DNA of 64,000 nucleotides, from positions 1,313,660 to 1,377,659 of the forward strand of contig NZ_JAKEVY010000001.1 in the NCBI RefSeq assembly GCF_021491375.1, written 5' to 3'. How positions within the stretch are numbered: position 1 is the first letter of the stretch; each line of letters starts with the position of its first letter. Both the position numbers and the translations under genes were made by a program. The notes below the pieces were generated by a model, which saw only the letters and a list, made by a program, of their open reading frames with translations, had not been told where the DNA came from and made no database searches. Origin of the DNA: Flavihumibacter fluminis (GTDB taxonomy: Bacteria > Bacteroidota > Bacteroidia > Chitinophagales > Chitinophagaceae). This document shows positions 52,338 through 63,398 of this stretch, piece by piece.

Positions 52338-55300
52338 TTAGTTTTCCCACCATTCTTTAGGTCTATCCAGATATATATATCTTTGATTTATTCCAGGCTG
52401 ATCAACCATTGAACGTAACATATCATTTGTGATCCCGCCTATATTGGTTATTGATTGCCTAAACCCGCGGACTCCGCTCCCCAGCTTAAGTAGATTATCT
52501 TTATTGGTTAGATCAATTCCTGGTACATATGACAATCGACCTCTAAATGCGTATTCTGCCCGGTATGCAGAAATCTCTGATTGTGCCCCATATCCTTTGG
52601 TCGTATTACCAAATAAATCAGTGTCATATTCTCCTCGTGCAATTTGTCCACCATGCCTTGGCTCATGATAATTCTTCTTACTGTCCATAAACATTGTAAT
52701 CTGATTAGACCCGGTTCTTTTTGTAACAGGCAAACCGTTGCCACTCTCATCTCTTACTGTGTTTAGTCTGTCATTCACTTTAGCAAATCTAAATTCGGTC
52801 TCAGACCCTCTCATATCTCTAATATCACCAGCAGATTGGCGTAACTCAGATGCCCGCTCACGCAAATCCCCAATATCTCTGCCTTTTTGCTCAAGACGAT
52901 CTGCTTTCTTTTCTAATCGATCAGCTCGCCTTTCAGCTCTTCTTTCCATCCTCTGAGCCGTTTTCTCATTTTGCTTGTCGAAATACCGACCGTCAACTTC
53001 TATATGATTAATAGGACTATTTTTCACAAAAGCGTATGGAGAAACATCATTATATTTTTCTGCCAACGGATCTATCACATGCCACCTACCGATCTGCTGA
53101 TCATACATCCTTGCGCCATAATCGTACCAATCCAAACTTGCCCCATCACTAAACTCTTTCTCTTGCTTTTCCTTGCCATTGAATTCATACTTATTATCCA
53201 TTTTTCCCATAGCCCTGGAACTAATCCCCGCCATCGTCAACCCGAACGGATAATAATGCGTTTCCTCCAATATTGGGCCTCTTTCATGCGTCAGGTTAAA
53301 GTTATCAAAATATACCAATTCATCCGACTCATTGCTGAAGTAAACATAGGCGTACCCGTTCTTTTTAACAGGTACGGCATTGGCACCAATTCGGGAGATG
53401 GTTCCCCAACTGCCCACCTGATACGACACTGGGACTACTCTACTGTTTACCTGATCGAACTGGAACTGTTCATTAAAAAGCAGGATGTGCAAGTACGCCT
53501 TGGGAGCATTGTTAGCACCACTGGTGCTGTTGGGTGTATTTAACATGGTAATTAATGGGTCCTGAGCTGATAGCGTGGCGCCTACTGCACTAGCCCCATT
53601 TTTGATTACACCAGCGGGCGTAATCGAGTTGCCTATCAAGGTAGCAATATTGGCGGTCAGGCTGTTTATACCACTGGCACCCGTATTATTAGTATTTGCA
53701 GTAGTGTAGTAAAATTGGACACTCGCCTGTATCTTATCCCCACTCATTACCTTCAAAAGTTTGGCGGCACCGATGGCCCCCAGGCTTTTGCGGGGCAGCA
53801 TCGCATTGGTGCCTGTACTGTGGGCGGTTCTGCTAGCAACTACATTGATGCTTTGACCGGATTTGTTCTCCCAGAACTTATCCTGGTTTTGTACTTCAGC
53901 ACTTCCGGAAGCACCTTCAAAAGTTAAGGTGGGATAAGTTTCCGAAGCAACCTCTTCCGTTAACACCATCCGTACGTTACCCAAATGATCTTTCAGGAAG
54001 TAATCATAATCCAGCTTAGCCGGAGCAGCTCCAATGGCTGGAGTAAAGCGGATCCTTCCTTCCTCGTGACTGATCAGTTGCAGGCGATTGGTATAATCAT
54101 TTGCTGCATCGGCAGGACTGGTGATTCTTGTTTCATATACCAAGCCCATCAGGTAATTGGTAGTGGTGGTAATGGTTTTACCAGCTGTACTGATATCTGA
54201 AGTTTCCTTTCGGAGCTTGTTTCCGCCAGCATCATACGTGTACGTAATGGTGCCCCGATTGGAATTGGTATTCTTACGGATTGTTAGCTGCGTTGGCAGG
54301 TTCAGGTGGTTATAGGTAATCGCATTACCCCCGCTCATTGTAGCTATGTCCTTATTGAGATCTTTGACCATATTTCCATTCGCATCATATTCATAATCAA
54401 CAGTCAGGTTTACATCTTTCACTTGAACATGATTGGAAGACACTTTGAAGTCACCTAATAAACTATTGGGATCGTTTTGTCCTTCCCGTACATTTTTAAG
54501 CTTATTAGAGAAGGTATTGTACGCATAATTTAACGCATCAATAGTGACACTTCCACCCGGTTTCCAACCCTTTCTCTGAAGACCAGCAATATTCCCGTTG
54601 TAATCATAACTAATGCTATTGGTGGAAAAATCAAGCCCTGAAGCAGCATTGTCACTATAGACACTGTGTTGTAATCGATTCACCTTATCATAGGTAAAGG
54701 CCAGCTTCCGGATAGCATCCGGCTCTCCCTCTGTTTTCCAGTTGATTGATCCGATATTTCCATTGTATTGTTTGGTGTTTGATCCCCAACCATTTAACCG
54801 ATCATAGGCCAACTCGAAGGCAAAATAGCGATCTGCTCCTAAAGTTGTCATCTGGCTTTTGTTAACACCTAGCAGCCATCCCCTAATATTATACAAGTGA
54901 TTTAAGTTGGCAAGCGGACTGGTAGGAGCCGATGGCTTGCTGCCGAGGTTTTTATCTTTTAATTGCCCCAATCCATCGTATTTCAACAGGGCGGTAGTTT
55001 TGTAAGACGATGGCAACGTTCCGCTATTAACCAAGGAATGGCTGACTTTCTTTTCAATTTTCTCTTGTCTCCATAGATTATCATAGGAATACTTGGTTGC
55101 TACAATGGTTTCCTGATTGGGACTGCCTATCACTTGCTGTCGCATCACACTGTGTAACAAAGAACCATTCCAACTGTATTGGTTGCTAACTATGTCCAAT
55201 CCGCCTAACAAATTGGTAGTTTGGGTCTGGATTACCCGTCCTTTATCATCATAAATCATCACAGTGTATAAATAGGTGCTGGAGGTGCCGAGCACTTTGG

Positions 55301-56729
55301 TTTTGGTCCAGGTGGGTTTACCAATTACTGCAGAACTAGGAAGTGGATTCTCTGCAAACAAAGGACTAGTCAAATAGGTAGTTGACATATAAGCACTGGT
55401 CTTATACGCTGTATTATAAGTTGCACTTATTCCCTGGTGGTTGGGCAATCCCTCATAAGAGTCATACACCAACTCCGTCAACTCTTCAAAAGGTGTAAAA
55501 TTCGAAGGATTGGGATAAGCGGTTTGGGTAGCGGCTGCATTAATTAGCGTAAGATGCGTTGAACTGGTGGTCATCAGTCCAGTTTTCTTTGGTCGATTCA
55601 ACTCATCATAGGTTGTGTACATCCAGTTTTTTTGAGACAATGCCCGCATATTGGCATCCTGGGATAATACCAGCCGATCCCGGGCATCATAAACCATTCT
55701 GACTTCACCTGCACCAGGAACTTTTTTTACAATCATGCGACCCCGCTTATCATACGCATATCTAAAGCATTGTTCATTCAAAAATGTAGCATTGCTTAGC
55801 TGCCAATTTAAACTTGAATTATCTTGAAGTAACTTTACTCCCAAGGGTTGCACAACGCAACGTAATTGACCCAGATCATCGTAGATATAATAAGTACACA
55901 ACCAATTGGTATGATTTATGCCAGCCCCATTTTCAACTGCCCCATTGATCGTTTGTACTTTTTTGAGGATCACCTTCCCTTCCTTATCCGTAAACTCCAG
56001 CACCTGATTCCCCATTTCATCTACAGTCATATTTTTATATAAGGTGCCTGGCGCGTAATTTGTTCCCAATGTATAAGTACCTAAATCTCCCACTACTCCA
56101 TTGTCAACCACATTCCAGTTTCGCACTTCATCCAATGCTGTATTAAAATAACGCTTGGACTCAATCCCTCTCCCTGCACCCACCCAGGATTCTCCCGGTG
56201 CCATTTGTTTGTCCACCCGATTAAGCGGCGATGCCTCAAACACTGTTTGCCCATAATACTTCGTATCTCCCTGCCCATTGATCGGACTTAGTGCATTACT
56301 ATTCGAATAGAACCAGTTCTGTTGCAACAACGCATTGCTTTTGTACGAACCATCTGTGGGGGATGCACTGCCACTGATATTGCTGTGAGCAGCAAAGGGC
56401 AGGTATTGCTTCTCCTGGCGACCAAAAGCATCGTATTCCACCGGACTCACCATATCATAAGCCTGTGTGTGACCAGCTGCGGTATTCAGACTGCCCTGTT
56501 TCACTACTGTTTGGATCGGTCTTCCAAGGCCATCCAAATATTGAGTAGTCTGCCGAACTTCCCGTACGGTTTTACTGCCCATGGTAGCTGGATCCGTCTG
56601 AGGCGACATTGCCTCCCAGGTACGCACAAAATTAATCGGCGTTTGAGCAGCAGTTCGGTTGGGAAGAACAACGCAGCAAGTAAGTAAAAAAGCAGTGAGT
56701 CTGATAAGCGTCTGGTGCATATGGTTCAT
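52338..56729 (-). CDS. RHS protein with DUF6443 start and HEXXH toxin tip
   Basis: A 1463-residue exported RHS protein (signal [18 protein letters not shown]). The N-terminus ([27 protein letters not shown]) is DUF6443; YD repeats follow to ~1200 ([24 protein letters not shown]), then the core [20 protein letters not shown]. After a charged linker ([19 protein letters not shown]) the variable tip carries HEPRH at 1355-1359 with a Gly-Gly turn and an EISAYRAE helix starting at 1385, the layout of a zinc metallopeptidase. No T6SS or VgrG gene is near, so another export route is needed. Followed by a small lipoprotein. Confidence 0.87.
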   Translation of the reverse strand: MNHMHQTLIRLTAFLLTCCVVLPNRTAAQTPINFVRTWEAMSPQTDPATMGSKTVREVRQTTQYLDGLGRPIQTVVKQGSLNTAAGHTQAYDMVSPVEYDAFGRQEKQYLPFAAHSNISGSASPTDGSYKSNALLQQNWFYSNSNALSPINGQGDTKYYGQTVFEASPLNRVDKQMAPGESWVGAGRGIESKRYFNTALDEVRNWNVVDNGVVGDLGTYTLGTNYAPGTLYKNMTVDEMGNQVLEFTDKEGKVILKKVQTINGAVENGAGINHTNWLCTYYIYDDLGQLRCVVQPLGVKLLQDNSSLNWQLSNATFLNEQCFRYAYDKRGRMIVKKVPGAGEVRMVYDARDRLVLSQDANMRALSQKNWMYTTYDELNRPKKTGLMTTSSTHLTLINAAATQTAYPNPSNFTPFEELTELVYDSYEGLPNHQGISATYNTAYKTSAYMSTTYLTSPLFAENPLPSSAVIGKPTWTKTKVLGTSSTYLYTVMIYDDKGRVIQTQTTNLLGGLDIVSNQYSWNGSLLHSVMRQQVIGSPNQETIVATKYSYDNLWRQEKIEKKVSHSLVNSGTLPSSYKTTALLKYDGLGQLKDKNLGSKPSAPTSPLANLNHLYNIRGWLLGVNKSQMTTLGADRYFAFELAYDRLNGWGSNTKQYNGNIGSINWKTEGEPDAIRKLAFTYDKVNRLQHSVYSDNAASGLDFSTNSISYDYNGNIAGLQRKGWKPGGSVTIDALNYAYNTFSNKLKNVREGQNDPNSLLGDFKVSSNHVQVKDVNLTVDYEYDANGNMVKDLNKDIATMSGGNAITYNHLNLPTQLTIRKNTNSNRGTITYTYDAGGNKLRKETSDISTAGKTITTTTNYLMGLVYETRITSPADAANDYTNRLQLISHEEGRIRFTPAIGAAPAKLDYDYFLKDHLGNVRMVLTEEVASETYPTLTFEGASGSAEVQNQDKFWENKSGQSINVVASRTAHSTGTNAMLPRKSLGAIGAAKLLKVMSGDKIQASVQFYYTTANTNNTGASGINSLTANIATLIGNSITPAGVIKNGASAVGATLSAQDPLITMLNTPNSTSGANNAPKAYLHILLFNEQFQFDQVNSRVVPVSYQVGSWGTISRIGANAVPVKKNGYAYVYFSNESDELVYFDNFNLTHERGPILEETHYYPFGLTMAGISSRAMGKMDNKYEFNGKEKQEKEFSDGASLDWYDYGARMYDQQIGRWHVIDPLAEKYNDVSPYAFVKNSPINHIEVDGRYFDKQNEKTAQRMERRAERRADRLEKKADRLEQKGRDIGDLRERASELRQSAGDIRDMRGSETEFRFAKVNDRLNTVRDESGNGLPVTKRTGSNQITMFMDSKKNYHEPRHGGQIARGEYDTDLFGNTTKGYGAQSEISAYRAEYAFRGRLSYVPGIDLTNKDNLLKLGSGVRGFRQSITNIGGITNDMLRSMVDQPGINQRYIYLDRPKEWWEN

Positions 56730-56766
56730 ACTAGCAGGTAAATAGAATAAGGTTTAATGGTTCCTG

Positions 56767-58215
56767 TTATTTGATCGTGTAGCCCACCCGGAACACTACG
56801 GGTTGGGTTCGGGGTACTTGTTGTCGCCATAAAAAATCATAGAGCAACCGGGCATCGGTTTTCATTTTGCCAACTTTGAACTTTCGGGTGATGCCGATCA
56901 GCGCACTCTGTTGCCAGTTGCCCGGTTCTTTTAGCAGCCCCAGGTCCTCAATACGCTGGCGATGGTTGAGTTCTGCACCCCCACTCACCCAAAAGCTGCC
57001 CTTTAATCGCCAGTCCAAAAAGCTGCGCAGGCCTACGCCTTCATGCGTCATGCGAACATTTCTCCAATCACTGCCCCAGCCCAGTTTGTAACTGGCGCCG
57101 ACACCTACTACACTTTTACTGTTGAGCTTGTAACCCAGACTTAAGCCCAGGTCACTGGTAGTTGGAAAGAAGTTGGTAGCGCGGGCACTTTGCAGGTTAC
57201 CTCCCCATTCCAGGCGCTTCCACAAACTGCGGGTTTTCTCTTCGTTGGTTTTGGTGGTGGGCATTTCACCGGCATCACCAAAGCTGCCTGCCGAGAGTTT
57301 GTCCTTGAGGGATTGTAATTGTTCTTCCGCCTGCCCCATCCCTTGTTGTAAGGCGGCTTGTGGATTTGCAGTTCCCAGTGTACTGCCCATCTGCGATTGC
57401 AAGGCCGAACGTGTCTGCATACTACCAGGCGTAGTTAAACTTACAATAGGATCCGGCTGGGGGAAGATGGCTGCAAACGCACTATGCTTTTCCATAAAGG
57501 AGCGGAACAGGGGCAGCTTTGTAGCATACGCCAGTAGCTGCCGTGCTAATTTATCAGGTTGCTCTAGTAGTTCTTTTGCTTGTCGCAATTGTTGTTGATA
57601 ATACTGTACCTGTTGTTGGTAGGCTTGCAACTGTTTACCCAATCCAGAGTTGGATAATTGCTGCAGGAGTTGTTGCCGGCGTTCCAGCAGTTGTTGCTCC
57701 AGGTAAGTAGATTGCGTTAACTGGTTTTGCAGTTGGTTGTAGGAATCCAAAGCTGACGGAAGCTGCTTGGGGAGTTTGGCTTGAACACCTGGCAGTTGTT
57801 CCTGTGCCAGGAAGCGAAGGGAAGTTTGTACACTATCAAGCCTTCCCTGATAATAATGTTGCCTGGGACCGCTATTTTGAGCAAGCTCTGCAGTAGCTTG
57901 TTCCATCTGGGCGTATATGGAATCTATGTTACCGAACAAAGCTTTAGCCTGTGCGCTATCCTTTTTATACAATGCCGCGTAAAGTCGTTTTTCCTGTTTC
58001 TTGATCCTTGCCAGGTATTTTTGGCTCTGTTGCTGAAGGCGTTTTTCTGCTTTTGCAGCCTGTTGCCCAACCTTGCCCAATAACTTATCCGGAAGCTCAA
58101 TCAACTGATCGGCCCGTTCATTCCACGAATGACGTGCTTGCGCATGCAGGGTTTGACACCACCCTGTAAACAGGTAGCAGCAAACAACAATTAATATGGT
58201 AGTTAAATTCTTCAC
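56767..58215 (-). CDS. Coiled coil plus outer-membrane barrel protein in RHS operon
   Basis: A 482-residue exported protein (signal VVCCYLFTGWCQTLHA). Residues ~25-260 are a Gln/Leu-rich coiled coil (KRLQQQSQKYLARIKKQEKR, LQAYQQQVQYYQQQLRQA). From ~315 on, alternating strands (GLSLGYKLNSKSVVGVGASY, LIGITRKFKVGKMK) end in VFRVGYTIK, a typical outer-membrane C-terminal strand. So a periplasmic rod is attached to a small barrel. It lies 37 bp before the RHS toxin gene and could help export or anchor it; no named family recognised. Confidence 0.75.
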   Translation of the reverse strand: MKNLTTILIVVCCYLFTGWCQTLHAQARHSWNERADQLIELPDKLLGKVGQQAAKAEKRLQQQSQKYLARIKKQEKRLYAALYKKDSAQAKALFGNIDSIYAQMEQATAELAQNSGPRQHYYQGRLDSVQTSLRFLAQEQLPGVQAKLPKQLPSALDSYNQLQNQLTQSTYLEQQLLERRQQLLQQLSNSGLGKQLQAYQQQVQYYQQQLRQAKELLEQPDKLARQLLAYATKLPLFRSFMEKHSAFAAIFPQPDPIVSLTTPGSMQTRSALQSQMGSTLGTANPQAALQQGMGQAEEQLQSLKDKLSAGSFGDAGEMPTTKTNEEKTRSLWKRLEWGGNLQSARATNFFPTTSDLGLSLGYKLNSKSVVGVGASYKLGWGSDWRNVRMTHEGVGLRSFLDWRLKGSFWVSGGAELNHRQRIEDLGLLKEPGNWQQSALIGITRKFKVGKMKTDARLLYDFLWRQQVPRTQPVVFRVGYTIK

Positions 58216-58752
58216 TTAGTTTTTGCTAGGTTGCACAAAAGCTCCGCGGGTTAAAATGGCATCAATACGTGGATCACTCAGTTTAAACTCAGGTGGCATT
58301 ACCGCATACAGTTCACCCGTTCCATCAATAAAAAACTTTTGCCCAACCTCTAATTGACTAATTGTAAAATGTTTATTGCCTTCTTTACGTGTTAGCCAAG
58401 TCAATAACTGTCCATTTATATCGGTACTATCTTTACTTTCTTTGGCAACCAACACATTGCTAATGGCCGCTTTTGTTACCGGAGCAGATTTTGCTAATTG
58501 CTTCACTGGAAATTCCAGCACTATTAAATCCGGATACTTCTTTTGAAGTTCAGGCAATCCGCTAAAATCGAAAGTAGTATCCACCGCAGTTACCATTACC
58601 AGAACTGTTTTTCCCTGTACACTCCAAAAAGAAGAAGTGCTGCCATCTGATTTTTCAATAGAATGCGAATGAAAAGATTGGTTTTGTGAAAACCCTTGCT
58701 TCGAAAACAGGATGGTACCAATAATTGATACAATCGATACTATTTTTTTCAT
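58216..58752 (-). CDS. Exported glutathione-peroxidase-like protein lacking the catalytic Cys
   Basis: A 178-residue exported protein (signal VSIIGTILFSKQGFSQ). The order of segments follows the GPx/thioredoxin fold: KTVLVMVTAVDTTFDFSG where GPx has 'NVASKCGFT', then LPELQKKYPDLIVLEFPVKQ (GPx 'L..LY.KY...L.VLGFPCNQ') and GQKFFIDGTGELYAVMPPEF (GPx 'FLIDR.G.VV.R..P'). The catalytic Cys/Sec position is Thr/Asp, so peroxidase activity is excluded. It sits one base from the coiled-coil gene and 5 bp from the DUF5977 gene, so it belongs to the RHS operon, with a probable protein-binding role. Confidence 0.75.
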   Translation of the reverse strand: MKKIVSIVSIIGTILFSKQGFSQNQSFHSHSIEKSDGSTSSFWSVQGKTVLVMVTAVDTTFDFSGLPELQKKYPDLIVLEFPVKQLAKSAPVTKAAISNVLVAKESKDSTDINGQLLTWLTRKEGNKHFTISQLEVGQKFFIDGTGELYAVMPPEFKLSDPRIDAILTRGAFVQPSKN

Positions 58753-58757
58753 GACAA

Positions 58758-61700
58758 TTAATAAAATGATGAAATGCTTACAGTACTACAAGTATTGTCT
58801 ACTACTATATTGTAAAAGGTGTAATTAGAACCACTTCCATAATATCCGCAACCCAATGAAAAATAGTAGGAATTATACAAATCGTTGACACCAAATGTTA
58901 TATGGTAGGTACCCGAAGGAATACTTCCTAAGGGTACGTTGAATCCGTAAGAGGGTGAAAAATTATACTGTTGACCTGTTACTGTGTTATAGTATTGAAT
59001 ATAAACAGTTGATGAAATAACAGTATTGTTAGCTACTAAATTTATATTGGAAGAGGTACATGTGCCTGTAGCATTAGCTTGAGCTTGTCCATAGGCGGTA
59101 GCTTGATTATTGGCGTCCGCTTTACTAACTATGGAAGAGAACATACCAGGAGGAATACTTACATAGACAGAACCACCTGTAGAACCAGCACCACAATTAT
59201 TTCGAGTATATGATCCAGATTTATCATCATTAGTAAAGAGATCACATGCGACAGGTTGACCAGTATAATTATAACAGTATTTTTTAATTACATTACCATC
59301 TTTATCCTTGACTAAATATAGCCGTTTGAATAAATCATACTCATAATAAGATTGATTGTTATTAATATCTGTTATACTTGTAATACCCACCAATGGATCA
59401 AAAGTATAAGAAGTCATTTGAGCGTCAGCAGGGTGAAGCCTTAAGTCATCAAACCAAACAGTTCCATTACTATTAATATCTACTCGTAAGCTAATTGATC
59501 GTACATCAGCTGGTACATCAAATATTTTTTCGACATATTTCCAAGATCCAGAACTAACAACTGTTACATAATCAACATAACTAAAATAATTTGTTTCATT
59601 GGCCCTTTTCATAAACAAGTACAGATCAGCTGCAGTTCCAGTACTGTAAACCCATCCAGAATATTTATATTTCCTTGAAGTTGTATTGTTAATGGATAAC
59701 CATTTAGTTGAATGGCAATACCTCTTTGTACCAGAAGTATTTGTTAGTCTTCCAGATACTTTACCTGTCTTAGAACGGCTTTGATCAAAAACAATGGGCA
59801 TATCATAGTTATTTCCACCGTTTGCGTTTGACCAACCTGTAATTTCTTCAAAACCATCAAAGAAAATATTATTACTGGATGCTCCAGAAACTTTTGCATG
59901 CATTTTAGTACCCAAATGACCAAAATAATAGGATTCAAAGTCATTTGCCTTTCCTACTTGAAGTATATTCCCATATGTGTCACGTGAATAAATAGTCTCC
60001 TTTGTTTCAAAGGGATTACTATGGAATTTGAATTGGATAGATTCAGGATCTAATATTTTTGTATCATTAAACCAATCTTTATAATTAATTCTATACGTAC
60101 TAGTTGATACTCCTCCAATTAATTCTTCAGCTTCTACAACTGGACCAATAATATTTCTATTCACCATTTTTTCATAAACATTCCCGGAAGACACGAAATT
60201 TGACGGATACCTCAGGTTTGTTAACACTACCTGACCTTTAGAATTGAGTTTTGTTATTGATACTGGATTTAAATGACCTGAACTTAAATAGCCAAACGAT
60301 TCCAAATTTTTCAAAACCTGCGATCCATTCAATTCATAGTTAGTAACCCTTGTTGAATCAAGTTGGTAAATACCACTATAAATGTCATAAACTGAATATT
60401 CCACATCAGTATTAAGACTGCCAGCATTTAACCAGCACATATTATCATACTGAATTTTCCAGCTTGCTTTCAAGCCCTTTATGCTTCCTATCCTTCTTTC
60501 TGAATAAAAATTCTCTTTTTCATTAAGAATAGAGTAACTATTTCCCGGATCGGACCTAAAATGACGCTCTCTTATCAATTTTCCATTTTTCCAATTATTT
60601 GGAAAAAGTCGATGCATATTTAATGATGTTTGGCCTGGAGCTTCTATTAAGTTATTATCAGAAAATATTTTATAATGAAACTCCAATTTCAGCTTAGTAT
60701 TATTAATATAATCATTCTTATAAATAACTACAGTATCATACAAAACTGATGAACCTGAAAATTGAGAGGCCGGATTTAAACTACCAGCGGAATAACTTAC
60801 AGATTCAGCAGCAACTTTTGGAAAGTTAGCAGGGGCGGTACCTGGCAAATAGCAACAGGTACCATTAATTATCTTTTTTTTCATCATTGAAAAAAATGTA
60901 TATGGAGTGAGTAGTTTTCCAAATCCGCTTTCATTACTTCCATATTTATATAAATCATGACTTGCTAATATTCCATTTCCTGTATATGATTTTAATTCTT
61001 TAATTCGCATTCCTCCTTCATATTTAACTTCATTAGTACTTGTTTCATATTCATACAATATTTCAATATTTCCAGTTACTTGTGGATTATTTGTTGTGTT
61101 TAAAAAGAATTCAATCTTATAACTCCGTCCACCCAATAATGGCAAATGATTAATAGATTTACTAAGAATAGAATTTGCATCCATATTAGCAATACTCAGA
61201 ATAACCGCCCCATTTGATAAATCCGTAATTTTCAGACTAATCGGATTTGAAACGTTTGGAAAATTGTAACTAGATAATGTTAAGTTAAAGCGAGGATCCT
61301 TTATTATAGGATCAGTGGTAAAAGTTGCGGTGTGGTAAGCTGTTGTTGTGGCATGCGCTGATAGTCCTACCGTTTTGGGTAAATAAACTTTGTTACCAGT
61401 TAAATAAGAATGAGGTTCAAAATAAAATTCAGTATAACCACCAGTTGGGTATACAATTTTATTAATCATGCCCCCATTCATAAAATTTGTATTTGAAAAT
61501 CTATTGGCATTACCAACTATTGTGTAGTTTTCATCATAAGCATTCAGATTAACATATGCTATTTTCTCAATTCGTTGATGAATTAAAGACTGATTTGACC
61601 ATTGGCCATTTGAGAATCCAAAAAAATCTTGAGCAAATGTCTCATAAGATGGAAGAGGTGTTGAGTTATATTCAAACTTGTGTGTTATTCCATTTATACC

Positions 61701-62879
61701 AGTAGCAACATCTGAAATGGAATCGAGCCGAAGACGATAATTCCGAGGGTCTGAATTTTGGTAAGAGTTGAATGATTGTGTTGAGTTATAAAAAAAGTAA
61801 GATTGGTGAGTAGCAATTTCTCTTATTAAATTGAAATTTGAGTTTACCTTTGAGTATATCTTTATTTTCCTGAGTCTCTTTTCAACTCCAGGTCTATCTA
61901 CACGGTCACATGAATTTTCAAACTCAATTTTTCCTTCTCTCCACGCTATTTCCTTTACATAGGATGTAGTAAGCATATTAGTCTGTGAAGAAGATGAAGC
62001 AGAATTGCTTATTGACATTTCGTATCCACTTCCTGTGGTGCAACCAGGTGTGGTACCAATAAAATGTGAAAAATTAAATGACTTTTCAATAATATGAGTA
62101 CCGCAAGCATCTTCATAAGTAAATGTTATCTCATCAAGTGTATTAGGGTCTATAATTTTAGTCAATCGCCAGGAATTGGTAAATGGCATGACAGGCTGAT
62201 GAAAATTAACTGGCCCTATTGTAATGGTTTCAAGACGTTCATACTTATATACTATGCCATTTTCATCAGTTATATTAAACTTCATTTTTCCATTTCCATC
62301 AAAATACTTCTCTATCTTATTATTAGTTAAGGGGAGTTGAAATATTCCACCATCTTTTTTCAACATAAATTGCCCACTTCCTGTAGAACTTGAATAGGAG
62401 AATATATCAGGAGAATCATCATCTTCACCAGCAGCAGCCCTATACAGGTAGTCATAATATTGATTTGGATTCTGGACTGCTGTTACCACATCTGGCATAT
62501 ATAGCAACCCAACTCCGGTCTCGTCCGGTTGACCTGAGAGACTTCTTGAAATAACGCCACCTGCATTTAGGCTCCATCCCAACCCAACCGAGGATGCCAC
62601 TTCATCTGCGCGGATTCCACCGGCATGATAGTCAATACTAATAGGAAGACTAATTTTTGAAATTTGAATTGTAGTTATTGGAATTGATATATTCGGAACA
62701 CCCGTATTGTAGTTTACAGGTATATTCCCAAACTTTTGAATACTTGCCGCTTCAGGAGAAATTGTATTTGAATTAATCAAAAAGGTTTTCTGTTTCAGGT
62801 TCTGGCTAAATCCAATAAATGAAAGGTTCAGGAAAACAAAAACAAAAAAGTGCTTAACCAGGATATTCAAAGTCTGCAT
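58758..62879 (-). CDS. RHS-like exported protein with DUF5977 C-terminus
   Basis: A 1373-residue exported protein (signal HFFVFVFLNLSFIGFSQ). The N-terminal ~150 residues (PEAASIQKFGNIPVNYNTG, GIRADEVASSVGLGWSLNAG) are the SpvB/TcdB-like opening of Bacteroidota RHS-type proteins. The middle has sparse YD-type repeats and an inserted beta-sandwich (~1045-1160, ending GTVWFDDLRL) like a carbohydrate-binding module. After YYEYDLFKRLYLVKDKDGN the C-terminal part holds a DUF5977 unit (YTRNNCGAGSTGGSVYVSIP, SKADANNQATAYGQAQANAT). No toxin tip is seen. First gene of the five-gene operon; AT-rich compared with the genes that follow it. Confidence 0.85.
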   Translation of the reverse strand: MQTLNILVKHFFVFVFLNLSFIGFSQNLKQKTFLINSNTISPEAASIQKFGNIPVNYNTGVPNISIPITTIQISKISLPISIDYHAGGIRADEVASSVGLGWSLNAGGVISRSLSGQPDETGVGLLYMPDVVTAVQNPNQYYDYLYRAAAGEDDDSPDIFSYSSSTGSGQFMLKKDGGIFQLPLTNNKIEKYFDGNGKMKFNITDENGIVYKYERLETITIGPVNFHQPVMPFTNSWRLTKIIDPNTLDEITFTYEDACGTHIIEKSFNFSHFIGTTPGCTTGSGYEMSISNSASSSSQTNMLTTSYVKEIAWREGKIEFENSCDRVDRPGVEKRLRKIKIYSKVNSNFNLIREIATHQSYFFYNSTQSFNSYQNSDPRNYRLRLDSISDVATGINGITHKFEYNSTPLPSYETFAQDFFGFSNGQWSNQSLIHQRIEKIAYVNLNAYDENYTIVGNANRFSNTNFMNGGMINKIVYPTGGYTEFYFEPHSYLTGNKVYLPKTVGLSAHATTTAYHTATFTTDPIIKDPRFNLTLSSYNFPNVSNPISLKITDLSNGAVILSIANMDANSILSKSINHLPLLGGRSYKIEFFLNTTNNPQVTGNIEILYEYETSTNEVKYEGGMRIKELKSYTGNGILASHDLYKYGSNESGFGKLLTPYTFFSMMKKKIINGTCCYLPGTAPANFPKVAAESVSYSAGSLNPASQFSGSSVLYDTVVIYKNDYINNTKLKLEFHYKIFSDNNLIEAPGQTSLNMHRLFPNNWKNGKLIRERHFRSDPGNSYSILNEKENFYSERRIGSIKGLKASWKIQYDNMCWLNAGSLNTDVEYSVYDIYSGIYQLDSTRVTNYELNGSQVLKNLESFGYLSSGHLNPVSITKLNSKGQVVLTNLRYPSNFVSSGNVYEKMVNRNIIGPVVEAEELIGGVSTSTYRINYKDWFNDTKILDPESIQFKFHSNPFETKETIYSRDTYGNILQVGKANDFESYYFGHLGTKMHAKVSGASSNNIFFDGFEEITGWSNANGGNNYDMPIVFDQSRSKTGKVSGRLTNTSGTKRYCHSTKWLSINNTTSRKYKYSGWVYSTGTAADLYLFMKRANETNYFSYVDYVTVVSSGSWKYVEKIFDVPADVRSISLRVDINSNGTVWFDDLRLHPADAQMTSYTFDPLVGITSITDINNNQSYYEYDLFKRLYLVKDKDGNVIKKYCYNYTGQPVACDLFTNDDKSGSYTRNNCGAGSTGGSVYVSIPPGMFSSIVSKADANNQATAYGQAQANATGTCTSSNINLVANNTVISSTVYIQYYNTVTGQQYNFSPSYGFNVPLGSIPSGTYHITFGVNDLYNSYYFSLGCGYYGSGSNYTFYNIVVDNTCSTVSISSFY

Positions 62880-63354
62880 ATATGCGATACTAATTACGAT
62901 TTGAAATATGTTTTAAGAATCACCAGAAGTATATATTCAAAGGGTAATGGGATTTTTCTAATTCTTTTAACAATTTGAAACTAGAGAAAAAGTTTAGAAC
63001 GAAAAACCCGTGAAAACACGGTATTTTTTTCTAAAGAATTTAGTATCTAAAAATCAGCTTTAGAACAAATTGATTTTCAATATTCGTTTTACACTGGAAT
63101 AGAAAATGATCACAAGAAGGGAATTCAATTATTACACCAACAGGCGTTTGCTAGGTACAAACAGGTGAAATATAACAGAATAGATTAATGCAATTAGAGC
63201 AACTAAATACACAAACTTCGTTTATACTAAGTTTTTTAGATGAGAAGAAAAACAATCAACGAAAAATCTGTTTGAAGAAACTATTTAAAACATTAAACGC
63301 TGAAACGCTTACCAATGTTGCATTACAGCCTATCCAATTTTCACGCCACAAAAA
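62880..63354. other. AT-rich upstream region of the RHS operon
   Basis: No convincing gene. A small hairpin CCGTG-AAAA-CACGG (63008-63021) is followed by seven T on the plus strand and could act as a weak terminator. The promoter of the RHS operon should lie in the first 150 bp, but no clear TAnnTTTG/TTTG pair is seen. Confidence 0.45.
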
Positions 63355-63378
63355 ATGCCCGGCCAATTGGCCGGGCAT
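63355..63378 (-). terminator. Strong rho-independent terminator
   Basis: Perfect 10-bp stem ATGCCCGGCC/GGCCGGGCAT with an AATT loop and a T-run on the minus strand, 21 bp past the stop of the small membrane protein gene. Confidence 0.88.
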
Positions 63379-63398
63379 TCGCACATCCAAACTAACGG

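Noticed and set aside
58758..62879. DUF5977 protein as a second RHS toxin
   Set aside because: It ends in a DUF5977 repeat with no variable toxin tip and is not followed by an immunity-like gene.
63008..63030. Hairpin with T-run as a functional terminator
   Set aside because: The stem is only 5 bp and no plus-strand gene ends before it; kept only as a remark in the intergenic entry.
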